A stretch of DNA of 64,000 bases from an uncultured Ruminococcus sp. (GTDB lineage: Bacteria; Bacillota; Clostridia; Oscillospirales; Ruminococcaceae), in contig UQDR01000008.1 of NCBI GenBank assembly GCA_900539835.1, forward strand, positions 7,740 to 71,739. The letters are read 5' to 3'. A program made the position numbers and the translations under genes. Shown piece by piece: positions 7,566-16,184 of the stretch. Each line of letters opens with the position of its first letter. Position 1 is the first letter of the stretch. Below the pieces are notes generated by a model that was given only the letters and a program-made list of their open reading frames with translations, was not told the DNA's origin and searched no databases.

Positions 7566-9203
7566 TTAGTACATTCCGCCCATTCCACCGCCTGCTGCGG
7601 CTGCCATTGCTGCATCAGCAGCAGGGTCCTTAATGTCAGCCACAAGACTCTCAGTTGTAAGAACCATTGCTGCAACTGAAGCTGCATTCTGAAGTGCTGA
7701 ACGTGTTACCTTTGTCGGGTCAACAATTCCGGCAGGGATCATATCAACATATTCTTCTTTGTATGCATCAAAACCATAGCCAACTTTTCTTGAACGAACA
7801 ATCTTATCAATGATAACACTTCCCTCAAGACCTGCGTTGAGTGCGATCTGACGTACAGGCTCTTCAAGTGCTCTGAGAACAATCTTTGCACCGGTCTTTT
7901 CATCGCCGTCAAGCTTGTCGCAAAGCTTTTTAACTACAGGAATTGCGTTTACCAATGCTGTTCCGCCTCCTGCAACGATACCCTCTTCAACTGCAGCCTT
8001 TGTTGCAGCGAGAGCGTCTTCCATTCTAAGCTTCTTTTCTTTCATTTCAACTTCTGTAGCAGCCCCAACCTTAATTACAGCTACACCGCCTGAAAGCTTA
8101 GCAAGTCTTTCCTGAAGTTTTTCTCTGTCAAAATCAGATGTAGTAGTTTCAATCTGAGCCTTGATCTGACCAACTCTTGCCTTGATTTCATCAGATGAAC
8201 CGGCACCGTCAACAATGATTGTGTTTTCTTTCTGAACAACAACCTGTCTTGCTCTTCCCAGCTGATCAAGAGTTGTTTCTTTAAGCTCAAGACCAAGCTC
8301 CTCAGAAATAACCTGACCGCCTGTAAGAATTGCAATATCCTGAAGCATTTCTTTTCTTCTGTCACCAAATCCGGGAGCTTTAACAGCAACACAAGTGAAT
8401 GTTCCTCTGAGTTTATTTACAATAAGAGTTGAAAGAGCCTCGCCTTCAACATCCTCAGCGATTATAACAAGCTTTTTGCCTGCCTGAACGATCTGCTCCA
8501 AGAGAGGAAGAACTTCCTGGATGTTAGAAATCTTCTTATCAGTAATGAGAATTAAAGCGTCGTCAATGACAGCTTCCATTTTCTCTGTATCTGTTACCAT
8601 GTAAGGTGCAATGTAACCTCTGTCAAACTGCATACCCTCAACAACTTCGCTGTATGTTTCAGCAGTCTTTGATTCCTCAATAGTGATAACGCCGTCAGCA
8701 GATACTTTTTCCATTGCTTCTGCAATAAGATCTCCTACTGACTCATCACCTGATGATACGGTTGCAACTCTTGCGATATCCTCTGAGCCTGCAACAGTCT
8801 TAGAATTAGCAACGATTGTTTCAACTGCTGTATCAACAGCCTTTGCCATACCCTTTTTTACTACCATGGGGTTAGCTCCTGCGGCAATGTTTTTCATACC
8901 CTCACGAACAAGAGCCTGAGCAAGCAGTGTGGCTGTTGTTGTACCGTCGCCTGCTGCATCATTTGTTTTTGTAGCTACTTCTTTAACAAGCTGAGCACCC
9001 ATATTTTCAAAAGCGTCCTCAAGCTCGATTTCCTTAGCTATAGTTACACCGTCGTTTGTAATAAGCGGAGAACCGAATTTTTTATCAAGAACAACGTTTC
9101 TTCCCTTAGGACCCATTGTAATTTTAACTGTATCAGCAAGCTTATCAATACCAGCCTGAAGTGACTTTCTTGCTTTTTCGCCGTAAATAATATCCTTAGC
9201 CAT
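7566..9203 (-). CDS. groL: Chaperonin GroEL (Hsp60)
   Basis: A 545-residue protein, full length. It starts MAKDIIYGEKARKSLQAGID, contains the ATP loop DGTTTATLLAQALV near residue 87 and the Asp near 398 (GIVAGGGTALVNA region), and ends in the flexible GGMGGMY tail. It forms the double heptameric ring that folds cytosolic proteins with GroES. The start is ATG 9203, with the GGAGG site directly upstream; the TTG 15 bases further upstream would include that site. It is the second gene of the groES-groEL operon under CIRCE. Confidence 0.98.
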   Translation of the reverse strand: MAKDIIYGEKARKSLQAGIDKLADTVKITMGPKGRNVVLDKKFGSPLITNDGVTIAKEIELEDAFENMGAQLVKEVATKTNDAAGDGTTTATLLAQALVREGMKNIAAGANPMVVKKGMAKAVDTAVETIVANSKTVAGSEDIARVATVSSGDESVGDLIAEAMEKVSADGVITIEESKTAETYSEVVEGMQFDRGYIAPYMVTDTEKMEAVIDDALILITDKKISNIQEVLPLLEQIVQAGKKLVIIAEDVEGEALSTLIVNKLRGTFTCVAVKAPGFGDRRKEMLQDIAILTGGQVISEELGLELKETTLDQLGRARQVVVQKENTIIVDGAGSSDEIKARVGQIKAQIETTTSDFDREKLQERLAKLSGGVAVIKVGAATEVEMKEKKLRMEDALAATKAAVEEGIVAGGGTALVNAIPVVKKLCDKLDGDEKTGAKIVLRALEEPVRQIALNAGLEGSVIIDKIVRSRKVGYGFDAYKEEYVDMIPAGIVDPTKVTRSALQNAASVAAMVLTTESLVADIKDPAADAAMAAAAGGGMGGMY

Positions 9204-9242
9204 TATTATTACCTCCAAAAATATACTTTATATAAAATTATC

Positions 9243-9515
9243 TTATTCAACTACTGCAAGAATATCTTCCATTTTAACAATGATATATTCTTCTCCGTCA
9301 AGTTTAACATTAGTACCTGAATATTTTGAGATAAGAACCTTATCTCCTTTTTTTACTGACATAGTAACATCAGCATTTCCCGGTCCAACTTCTAAAACTT
9401 CTGCAACCTCCGGCTTTTCTTTTGCTGAGCCCGTAAGGATAATTCCACTCTGTGTAGTTTCCTCCGCTTCAGTCATTTTTACTACAACTCTGTCTTGTAA
9501 TGGTCTGATTGTCAT
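9243..9515 (-). CDS. groS: Co-chaperonin GroES (Hsp10)
   Basis: A 90-residue protein, family length. It begins MTIRPLQDRVVVKMTEAEE, has the mobile loop ETTQSGIILTGSAKEKPE, and ends EEYIIVKMEDILAVVE. It caps the GroEL ring. ATG 9515 follows GGAGAGG by seven bases; upstream in-frame codons lie in the untranslated leader. GroEL follows after 39 bases, and CIRCE lies upstream of the promoter. Confidence 0.97.
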   Translation of the reverse strand: MTIRPLQDRVVVKMTEAEETTQSGIILTGSAKEKPEVAEVLEVGPGNADVTMSVKKGDKVLISKYSGTNVKLDGEEYIIVKMEDILAVVE

Positions 9516-9567
9516 AAAAAATCCTCTCCTTCTAATATTATTCAGGGAATTTTCCCTTGCTGTTATT

Positions 9568-9596
9568 TTTATAGTCAAAGCAAACACACTTGACAA
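9568..9596 (-). promoter_or_regulatory. groESL promoter
   Basis: TTGTCA, 17 bases, TATAAA on the minus strand, immediately downstream of the CIRCE element. Confidence 0.7.
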
Positions 9597-9597
9597 A

Positions 9598-9624
9598 TTA
9601 GCACTCGCATTCTTTGAGTGCTAA
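9598..9624. promoter_or_regulatory. CIRCE operator (HrcA binding site)
   Basis: TTAGCACTC, nine bases, GAGTGCTAA: an exact match to the CIRCE consensus. It abuts the -35 box of the groESL promoter, so HrcA repression of the operon is expected. Confidence 0.97.
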
Positions 9625-10034
9625 TATTATTCTAACATCTTTTTCTGAAAATTCAAGTCTATTTACTGACTTTATTATAAAATTGTATAGTTGCACAAAA
9701 TTAAGCTAAATTATACCCAAAAAATTAGTTATTTTTATTGCAAATTACTGTTGATGGTTTCCCTCAGACTATTACCATTGAAGAAATTTATTATTTAAAT
9801 ATTATTACTATTATTTTATTATAATATAAATGTTCATTATTTAAGTGCCCAATTTACAATTTGTACATATTTAGTTCATACAAAATGGTACAAGGTTATC
9901 TAATAATTTGTTATAATATAGACATTAAATGAAATTTAAATTAAGTTTTATTCAATTTTTTTGTGATTCTATAATAAAAGATCACTTTGTCTGATTTTTC
10001 GTCGATCAAACAGACACAGGGAAGGAAGATTATT
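9625..10034. other. AT-rich intergenic stretch between CIRCE and the response regulator
   Basis: No credible gene. It holds an extended -10 element (9909-9917), a second TATAAT at 9970-9975 without a good -35, and an inverted repeat TGTCTG/CAGACA (9988-9993 and 10011-10016) just ahead of the ribosome site. The rest is plain A/T. Confidence 0.5.
9909..9917 (+). promoter_or_regulatory. Extended -10 promoter of the response regulator
   Basis: TGTTATAAT gives TG plus a perfect -10 hexamer. There is no recognisable -35 at the right spacing. Confidence 0.4.
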
Positions 10035-10739
10035 ATGTCATTAGGAAGAGTTTTGGTAGTTGACGATGATAAGAATATTTGTGAGCTTCTTAGGCTTTAT
10101 TTGGAAAAGGAAGGCTATGGCGTAATTTTAGCGCATGACGGTGAAGAAGCCGTTGTAAAATATAACGCTCTGAAGCCTGACATTATACTGCTTGACATTA
10201 TGCTCCCGGGAATGGATGGATGGCAGGTTTGCCGTGAAATCAGAAAAAAATCAAATGTTCCATTGATTATGATAACTGCAAAACAAGAAACATTTGATAA
10301 GGTTCTCGGTTTGGAACTCGGAGCTGATGACTATATCGTTAAGCCTTTTGATACTAAAGAAGTTATTGCCAGAATAAAGGCTGTTTATCGCCGTGTCGGT
10401 CAGGTTAAGGGTGAGGTAGAAATCAAGGAAGTCAAATATGACAGACTTTCAGTTAATATGACAAGATATGAACTGAGAGTTAACGGTGTTGTTTTAGATA
10501 CACCACCGAAGGAGCTTGAGCTTCTCTTCCATCTTGCTTCCAATCCTAATCGTGTATTTACACGTGACCAGCTTCTTGACGAGGTTTGGGGATTTGAATA
10601 TTACGGTGATTCAAGAACAATAGATGTTCATGTAAAAAGACTTCGTGAAAAGCTTGAAGGCATTTCACCTGAGTGGTCTTTAAAGACGGTTTGGGGAGTA
10701 GGCTATAAATTTGAGCTTGCGGAAACTCACGGAAAATAA
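10035..10739 (+). CDS. OmpR/PhoB-type response regulator (orphan)
   Basis: A 234-residue two-domain regulator. The receiver (1-120) has the acidic pocket D10-D12, phospho-acceptor Asp54 in LLDIMLPG, Thr81 and Lys103 in IVKPFD. The C-terminal winged helix (~130-230) has the PPKELELLFHLASNPN transactivation region and RTIDVHVKRLREKL recognition helix. ATG 10035 follows GGAAGGAAG; an upstream in-frame start at 9987 would lie inside the leader hairpin. No histidine kinase is adjacent and the next gene is convergent, so it is an orphan here. Its targets are unknown. Confidence 0.9.
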   Translation: MSLGRVLVVDDDKNICELLRLYLEKEGYGVILAHDGEEAVVKYNALKPDIILLDIMLPGMDGWQVCREIRKKSNVPLIMITAKQETFDKVLGLELGADDYIVKPFDTKEVIARIKAVYRRVGQVKGEVEIKEVKYDRLSVNMTRYELRVNGVVLDTPPKELELLFHLASNPNRVFTRDQLLDEVWGFEYYGDSRTIDVHVKRLREKLEGISPEWSLKTVWGVGYKFELAETHGK

Positions 10740-10746
10740 TAAATTT

Positions 10747-10775
10747 AACACTATTCAGAATTTCTGAATAGTGTT
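10747..10775 (+). terminator. Terminator of the response regulator
   Basis: A 13-bp perfect stem AACACTATTCAGA/TCTGAATAGTGTT with a 3-base loop, followed by T6. Confidence 0.85.
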
Positions 10776-10796
10776 TTTTATTGTATTTTACATATG

Positions 10797-10825
10797 AAAA
10801 CGGCAGGATTATACCCTGCCGTTTT
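10797..10825 (-). terminator. Terminator of the ABC-2 exporter operon
   Basis: Stem AAAACGGCAGG/CCTGCCGTTTT just after the permease stop codon, with a T run on the minus strand. Confidence 0.8.
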
Positions 10826-10827
10826 AT

Positions 10828-12141
10828 TTAAGCCTTTTTATATTTTCTCTTTTTACCTTTTTCTCCGATACTAAGAGTCATTGTAAAGATTTTATCACTT
10901 GTAAATACCTTAATTGCAAAAGTCATGGAAACAGCAAGAATCAAAATCTGATAAGCAAAACCGCCCCAATAAAGACTCATATTTCCGAACATTACGTTCT
11001 CAGACGCCATGAATGTATGAGTAAACGGAATTGCATAAACAATATATTTGAACACGGGCGACAATGTTTTTATATCAATCATCATTGAAAGAATATATGG
11101 TATCATTGCTGTGAAAAGAATCGGCATAACAAGTGCCTGAGCAGATTTGATATCCTTAGCTAAAGCTCCTAAAACCAATGATAATGATAGTCCGATAAGC
11201 ACGCTGACAAACATCTGTAAACCTACCAACAGATATTGTGCAGCTGAAAGAGATAATCCCAATTCCTCTAAAACTCCGTTGAACTGAGAGGTATCAGCAC
11301 CCATTGTAAACGAATTTGTCATATTATTCATTCCAAACATAAACGCTGCTGCCATTACTGCTGCAACAATCGCTGCTGAAAGCATTTTTGCACTAAGCAC
11401 CGAAAGCCTTGAAACGGGAGCAGAAAGAAGAGTTTCAAGTGTCTTATCAATTTTCTCAGTAGAAACAGCATTCAGAAGCATCTGAGAAGAATACATTATT
11501 AACAGAAAAACTATTATCGGAACGAACATGCCCTGCATTTGACAAAGTGAATACAAAATCGAAGAAGATACTTTTGCTGATTTATCGGCAACAACTGTCG
11601 TTTCCTCAACAGAAACGGGAGAATCCATTTGAATTACTTCATCTTCTGTCATTTTTCCCTCGGCGATTTTCTCCGAATAAAGCTGAGCTTTTATTGCACT
11701 TTTTATTATTTCCATTACTGATTCTGAATCAAAGCCGACATTAGACATTGTTGACATTGATGTCATTTCACCTACATACCGAATATCTGCCTGTTCACCT
11801 TTCTGGACTTGTGCGGTAAAACCTTCAGGAAGGATCACTACATTCGTTATATCCAGCCGTTTTAACTCCTCGGCATAATTGTCGCTTTCAAGAGTTACCA
11901 TATTTACTTCATTTTCTGTTCCGTCAACTGTTTCCAGTGTCTTTACAAGCGATTGAGTAAATTCTGTTTTATCCTCATCGCATATTGTAATCTTTGAACC
12001 TTCTAAAACGGCATCCTCAATAACACCGGTAAGAGCATTTCCTGCAAGAGAAAGTACGGCAACAATAATAATCAATGTAGCAATTGTCTGGATCGTCAGC
12101 ATTTCTCTCAGTTCTTTTTTCAAAAGATTAAAGAATTTCAC
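10828..12141 (-). CDS. ABC-2 type permease (NatB-like)
   Basis: A 437-residue membrane protein: one N-terminal span (~20-38), a large extracellular domain (~40-200), then five or six spans from ~205 to 420 and a basic tail KGKKRKYKKA. This is the ABC2_membrane_3 layout of NatB and related Na+ or drug exporters. The segment STEKIDKTLETLLSAPVSRL after the second span is the conserved coupling helix of the family. It overlaps the ATPase gene by 14 bases. The cargo is not readable; NatB-like Na+ export is one option. Confidence 0.85.
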   Translation of the reverse strand: MKFFNLLKKELREMLTIQTIATLIIIVAVLSLAGNALTGVIEDAVLEGSKITICDEDKTEFTQSLVKTLETVDGTENEVNMVTLESDNYAEELKRLDITNVVILPEGFTAQVQKGEQADIRYVGEMTSMSTMSNVGFDSESVMEIIKSAIKAQLYSEKIAEGKMTEDEVIQMDSPVSVEETTVVADKSAKVSSSILYSLCQMQGMFVPIIVFLLIMYSSQMLLNAVSTEKIDKTLETLLSAPVSRLSVLSAKMLSAAIVAAVMAAAFMFGMNNMTNSFTMGADTSQFNGVLEELGLSLSAAQYLLVGLQMFVSVLIGLSLSLVLGALAKDIKSAQALVMPILFTAMIPYILSMMIDIKTLSPVFKYIVYAIPFTHTFMASENVMFGNMSLYWGGFAYQILILAVSMTFAIKVFTSDKIFTMTLSIGEKGKKRKYKKA

Positions 12142-12868
12142 TGCTCTTCACCGCCCTTTCAAATACTTCCTCAAGATTTGCTGCGCCATGCTTTTCAAGG
12201 AGTTCAGCCGGCGTACCTGTTTCTAACAGGTGTCCTTTTGCAATTATTCCGACACGGTCAGAAACATACTCAATTTCAAGCATGTTATGGGAAGACAGCA
12301 AAAAGCTCATGCCCTGAGAAGCAAGTTCCTTTATCATACGTCTTATTTCCAATGCATTAATAATGTCAAGTCCTGATGTCGGTTCATCAAGAATAGCTAA
12401 TGCCGGCTTTGACATAATTGCTCTCGCAAGAAGCAATTTTCTCGTCATTCCTCTTGAATAGCTTCCGATTTTATCATCAAGCCTGTCACCCAAGCCGCAA
12501 ATTTCCGAAGCTGTTTTTACATATTCAGCGGCAGAAGCAGAATCATTTGCATATATGCTTGCCATAAACTGAAGATATTTTTTTCCTGTCATTGTTTTAT
12601 ACGCACCGGCTTCATCAGGAAGATATGTAATGTTCTCTCTTACCTTTTCCGGTTCTGTCAAGATACTGTGGCCCATGACAACTGCGTCGCCTTCGGTCGC
12701 TTTAAGAAGTGTCGAAATCATACGGATTGTAGTAGTTTTTCCGGCTCCATTAGGACCGATCAAAGCAAAAATTTCACCTTTTTTTACGTCAAAGGTTACA
12801 TTCTGTGATGCATAAACACCTTTCTTATACTGCTTTGAAAGACCTCTTACCTCCAAAACATTTTCCAT
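12128..12868 (-). CDS. ABC transporter ATP-binding protein (NatA-like)
   Basis: About 246 residues. Walker A GPNGAGKTTTIRM near residue 40, Q-loop in the YLPDEAGAYKTMTG region, signature YSRGMTRKLLLARAI, Walker B PALAILDEPTSGLD and H-loop SSHN. It powers the permease encoded directly downstream. I start at ATG 12868, behind GAAAGGAG; the annotated longer N-terminus would lie upstream of that site. A palindrome over the -10 box suggests control by a dimeric repressor that is not encoded nearby. Confidence 0.88.
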   Translation of the reverse strand: MENVLEVRGLSKQYKKGVYASQNVTFDVKKGEIFALIGPNGAGKTTTIRMISTLLKATEGDAVVMGHSILTEPEKVRENITYLPDEAGAYKTMTGKKYLQFMASIYANDSASAAEYVKTASEICGLGDRLDDKIGSYSRGMTRKLLLARAIMSKPALAILDEPTSGLDIINALEIRRMIKELASQGMSFLLSSHNMLEIEYVSDRVGIIAKGHLLETGTPAELLEKHGAANLEEVFERAVKSSEIL

Positions 12869-12935
12869 AAAAATATGCTCCTTTCTTTTGCCGTAACCCA
12901 AATAACAGAAACGTCCTTATATACGACAAAACACT

Positions 12936-12955
12936 ATAAGTATTGTACTACTTAT
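12936..12955. promoter_or_regulatory. Palindromic operator over the ABC exporter promoter
   Basis: ATAAGTA, six bases, TACTTAT: a perfect 7-bp inverted repeat covering the -10 box and probable start site. Comparable sites are bound by YtrA-type GntR repressors that control ABC-2 exporters; that link is inference. Confidence 0.5.
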
Positions 12956-12970
12956 ATCTACGTTTGTCAA
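12942..12970 (-). promoter_or_regulatory. Promoter of the ABC-2 exporter operon
   Basis: TTGACA, 17 bases, TACAAT on the minus strand, about 75 bases before the ATPase start codon. Confidence 0.7.
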
Positions 12971-13241
12971 TATTGATGAAATCAGGGCTTGAAATTCCTT
13001 CCTCTTTAAAATCATGAGAGAAAAAACGTACTGATGTTGAAAGTTTTGAAAACTTTTTAATAATTCAGCCTTTAAAACCTTAGTTTTAAACAGTTTCAAC
13101 ATAGTTTTCAACACTTTTAAATTTTTTGGACCTGTGTTTGCAACTGTCCAATAAACTTCCTAAAAGTAAAATATGTCGTTTGATGTCTGTTTATTTACAT
13201 TAAATCTAATAAAACAACATTATAAACCTTGATTAAAATCA
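12971..13241. other. Gene-free stretch between divergent transcripts
   Basis: AT-rich, with several imperfect copies of AGTTTTCAAC/AGTTTCAAC at ~13035-13115. I see no ORF with a ribosome site and no terminator. Confidence 0.4.
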
Positions 13242-13271
13242 TTGACAATCAATATTAATACATGCTATAAT
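13242..13271 (+). promoter_or_regulatory. Promoter of the secreted-protein pair
   Basis: TTGACA, 18 bases, TATAAT, 45 bases before the first start codon. Confidence 0.65.
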
Positions 13272-13316
13272 GAGGTATAAGTTACGTTTTTTATATGTTA
13301 TAAAGGAGTTTTACCC

Positions 13317-14156
13317 ATGAACAGTAAAAAGAAATTTTTAGCGATTTCCATGGCACTAATCACTTGTATGGGAACTTTGCTTTATGCAATGTCTCCTTCT
13401 TTCAACTGGGAAGCAAACGCATTAAGTATTGAAGACAGCTTTAATCTTGATGATAACAGTGATGAAGTAATTAAATTTCAGACTGATATCTCAAAGCTTG
13501 ATCCGATAGTTGTTCTTTCAGAAACAAGCTTCGTTCACACAGGAGAAGCCATTTGTCCCGAAGTTGTTAGCTTTAAAAGAACACCTAATGCTGTCAGAGA
13601 TTTAGTACAGGGCTCAGAATACACTGTAAGCTATGAAAACAATGTTGAACCCGGAACTGCCACTGTTATAATCACAGGTATAAACAAATATAAAGGCACA
13701 GTTAAAGTAAACTTTGAAATTACTCATGATTACAGCATAGAAACTGTTGTAAAGCCTACATATACCGAACAGGGCTATACGCTTCATAAGTGTTCAGTAT
13801 GCGCAGCAGAATATAAGGACAATTTTGTTGACAAGCTTGAAATGACTGTTAAATATCAGCTGAAGGATCTTGAGGACGGTACATACGGCATAAGATGCTT
13901 GCTTATTGTTGATGAAGAATTTGTAAACCAAATTGATTCAGCAAGCGTTTATCTCAGCATTCCCGGACAGGGCGATACAGACACAATCCACATAACAAAA
14001 GCATACCGCAGCGTTATAGCAGCAGGACAAAAGGTTTCTGCGGGAGAAGGCAATGTATTTTTAATCGGTAAAATCATGGATATTCCCGAGGATTTAATAG
14101 ACGGATTGACAATACACTTTACATGCGGCGGCGTAGAAACTGACAGAACCATTTAA
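13317..14156 (+). CDS. Secreted protein with Ig-like module, unknown function
   Basis: 279 residues. A signal peptide (basic MNSKKK, hydrophobic core, likely cleavage after EANA near residue 38) precedes a ~100-residue Ig-like beta module ending PGTATVIITGINKYKGTVKV, a pattern common in clostridial surface proteins. A ~35-residue segment with HDYS and CSVCAAEY follows, like the short Cys-pair repeats seen in such proteins, then a C-terminal beta-rich domain with no family I recognise. There is no LPXTG or S-layer anchor. The Ig-like module is a close copy of that in the next gene, 45 bases downstream. Confidence 0.7.
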   Translation: MNSKKKFLAISMALITCMGTLLYAMSPSFNWEANALSIEDSFNLDDNSDEVIKFQTDISKLDPIVVLSETSFVHTGEAICPEVVSFKRTPNAVRDLVQGSEYTVSYENNVEPGTATVIITGINKYKGTVKVNFEITHDYSIETVVKPTYTEQGYTLHKCSVCAAEYKDNFVDKLEMTVKYQLKDLEDGTYGIRCLLIVDEEFVNQIDSASVYLSIPGQGDTDTIHITKAYRSVIAAGQKVSAGEGNVFLIGKIMDIPEDLIDGLTIHFTCGGVETDRTI

Positions 14157-14201
14157 ATCAGAGAGAACAAATTGTTTAAAATTTATTAAAGGAGAAAAAC
14201 T

Positions 14202-15737
14202 ATGGCTAAAAAAATAATTGCAAGCTTGCTTTCATTAGCAATGGTAGCAGCAATAGCTGCACCTTTAAGCGAAGATGTCGGACAGATTTTTAAAATTCCA
14301 TCATTTAAAGCGAATGCTATGAACATTGAAGACAGCTATAATCTTGATGATAACAGTGATGTTGTTATTAAATTTCAAACTGATATTTCAAAAAATCAAC
14401 CGGAAATTAAGCTTTCTGATACTACATTTAAATATACAGGAAAGGCTATTTGTCCTTTTGTTAGTTTCAGAAGATCGCCTACAGCTGTCAGAGACTTAAC
14501 AGTCGGAACTGAAATCACCGTAAGTTATGAAAACAACGTAAACCCCGGCACAGCTACCGTTATAATTACCGGAATAAATAAATATAAAGGAACTGTGAAA
14601 ACGACCTTTACTATTACTCCTCCGGACGCTCCGGCTGCTGTAACAGGCTTAAAAGCTTCTTCTACTTCCTCAAACTCTGTTAACCTTACATGGAACAAAG
14701 TGAGCGGAGCGCAAGGTTATATCATATATCAATATGATAATTCAAAGAAAACTTGGGTTCGAGTTGAAAAAACAACAACTGCTTCTAATACTTACACTGT
14801 GAAAAACTTGAAATCCGGAACTGAATATAAATTTGCAGTGAAGGCCTATATAACAGCAGGTAAAGAAATTTCAAGCGCAAGCTATCCTAAAGTTACAGCA
14901 ACTACAAACCCTGCAACAGTTTCAGGACTTAAAGCAGCTTCCACTTCAGCAAGTGCTGTTAAGTTTACTTGGAACAAGGCTTCCGGTGCAGATGGATATA
15001 TTGTTTACCGATATAACACCTCGACCAAGAAATATGCAAGAGTTGCTAAAATAACAGCCAACACTTATACAGATAAAAATTTAAAGGCAGGAACATCTTA
15101 TAAATATGCTGTCAGAGCATACAAGACAGTAGACGGAAAAGAGCTTTTAAGCACAACTTATCCTCAATTGACGACTTATACAAATCTCGCAACGGTTTCA
15201 GGCTTCAAAGCTTCATCTACATCAACAAGTGCAGTTAAACTTACATGGAATAAAGTAAGCGGAGCACAAGGTTATATTATCTATAAATATGATAACTCAA
15301 AGAAAACCTGGATAAGAGTTGCTAAAACAACTACTACAGCTAATACTTATACTGTAAACAAATTAAGCGCAGGAACAACATATAAGTTTGCAGTAAAGGC
15401 TTATAAAACTATTAACGGCAAAGAGATTTCAAGTGCTTCCTATCCTCAGTTGACGACATCTACTAATCCTGCAAAAGTAAACTTTATACTGACTGCCGGA
15501 TCGAAGAAAGCAACGGTTAAATGGAACAAGGTTTCAGGTGCAACAGGATATAAAGTTTACTATAAAACTTCATCTAACGGTAAATGGGTAGCTCTGAAAA
15601 CTACAACAGGTACAAGCTATACAAAAACAGGACTTACTAAGGGCAAGACTTACTACTTCACAGTTAAAGCATACAGGACAGTAAGCGGTAAAACTTATAA
15701 CGGATCATATACAGCCAAAAGTGTTAAAATAAAATAA
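14202..15737 (+). CDS. Secreted protein with Ig-like module and four fibronectin type III repeats
   Basis: 511 residues. Signal peptide 1-39 (FKANA cleavage region), Ig-like module ~40-140 nearly identical in layout to the preceding protein, then four Fn3 domains at roughly 142-238, 239-332, 333-427 and 428-511. Each Fn3 has W-N-K-VSGA-Y near the start and Y-F-VKAY near the end. Repeats 1 and 3 are the most alike. No catalytic domain, LPXTG or dockerin is visible, so it is probably an extracellular adhesion or matrix protein; that is inference. GGAG precedes the ATG by eight bases. Confidence 0.8.
   Translation: MAKKIIASLLSLAMVAAIAAPLSEDVGQIFKIPSFKANAMNIEDSYNLDDNSDVVIKFQTDISKNQPEIKLSDTTFKYTGKAICPFVSFRRSPTAVRDLTVGTEITVSYENNVNPGTATVIITGINKYKGTVKTTFTITPPDAPAAVTGLKASSTSSNSVNLTWNKVSGAQGYIIYQYDNSKKTWVRVEKTTTASNTYTVKNLKSGTEYKFAVKAYITAGKEISSASYPKVTATTNPATVSGLKAASTSASAVKFTWNKASGADGYIVYRYNTSTKKYARVAKITANTYTDKNLKAGTSYKYAVRAYKTVDGKELLSTTYPQLTTYTNLATVSGFKASSTSTSAVKLTWNKVSGAQGYIIYKYDNSKKTWIRVAKTTTTANTYTVNKLSAGTTYKFAVKAYKTINGKEISSASYPQLTTSTNPAKVNFILTAGSKKATVKWNKVSGATGYKVYYKTSSNGKWVALKTTTGTSYTKTGLTKGKTYYFTVKAYRTVSGKTYNGSYTAKSVKIK
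14625..15475 (+). repeat. Tandem Fn3-coding repeats
   Basis: Three ~285-base direct repeats coding for Fn3 domains, plus a diverged fourth. The first (from ~14625) and third (from ~15191) share long near-identical blocks around AGCGGAGC-CAAGGTTATAT, consistent with internal duplication. Confidence 0.7.
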
Positions 15738-15742
15738 TTGAA

Positions 15743-15770
15743 ATCGGCAATGCAAATCTGCATTGCCGAT
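15743..15770 (+). terminator. Terminator of the secreted-protein operon
   Basis: A 12-bp stem ATCGGCAATGCA/TGCATTGCCGAT six bases after the stop codon, followed by TATTATA. Confidence 0.7.
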
Positions 15771-15780
15771 TATTATACAC

Positions 15781-15818
15781 AAAAAAACGGACAAACTAAA
15801 AAGTTTGTCCGTTTTTTT
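15781..15818. terminator. Bidirectional terminator at the end of the ribosomal supercluster
   Basis: A 17-bp perfect stem A7-CGGACAAACT/AGTTTGTCCG-T7 with a 4-base loop. It ends the minus-strand ribosomal transcript and backs up the plus-strand terminator. Confidence 0.9.
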
Positions 15819-15825
15819 AGTAGTA

Positions 15826-16167
15826 TTATACCAACTGGATTATAGCCATTTCATCTGCGTCGCCACGACGTGGTCCAATCTTAACGATTTTTGTATAACC
15901 GCCGTTACGTCCGCTGTATGATGGTGCAATTTCATCAAACAGTTTCTTTGCTACACTTTCTTTTGTGATATATGAAAGTGCCTGACGCTTTGAATGAAGG
16001 TCGCCTACTTTACCTAAAGTAATCATCTTTTCGGTCATAGCGCTAACCTCTTTAGCTCTTGTTACAGTTGTTTCAATCTTACCGTTTTCGAGAAGATATG
16101 TCACCATAGCTCTAAGCATTGCTTTTCTATGGTCAGTTGCTCTTCCCAGCTTTCTTGTGCCTGGCAT
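15826..16167 (-). CDS. rplQ: Ribosomal protein L17 (bL17)
   Basis: 113 residues, family length, starting MPGTRKLGRATDHRKAMLRA and carrying the conserved TVTRAKEV segment. It binds domain III of 23S rRNA near the exit tunnel. It is the last gene of the supercluster, 17 bases after rpoA, and ends just before the shared terminator. Confidence 0.98.
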   Translation of the reverse strand: MPGTRKLGRATDHRKAMLRAMVTYLLENGKIETTVTRAKEVSAMTEKMITLGKVGDLHSKRQALSYITKESVAKKLFDEIAPSYSGRNGGYTKIVKIGPRRGDADEMAIIQLV

Positions 16168-16184
16168 AGATATTCACTCCTTAC

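Noticed and set aside
12917..13114. 65-aa minus-strand ORF upstream of the ABC exporter
   Set aside because: It covers the exporter promoter and has no ribosome site or conserved features.
13449..14156. Dockerin or sortase anchor in the secreted pair
   Set aside because: No LPXTG, dockerin calcium repeats, or SLH motifs were found in either protein.
14625..15475. CRISPR-like or mobile repeat
   Set aside because: The repeats are in-frame Fn3-coding duplications of ~285 bases, not short spaced repeats.
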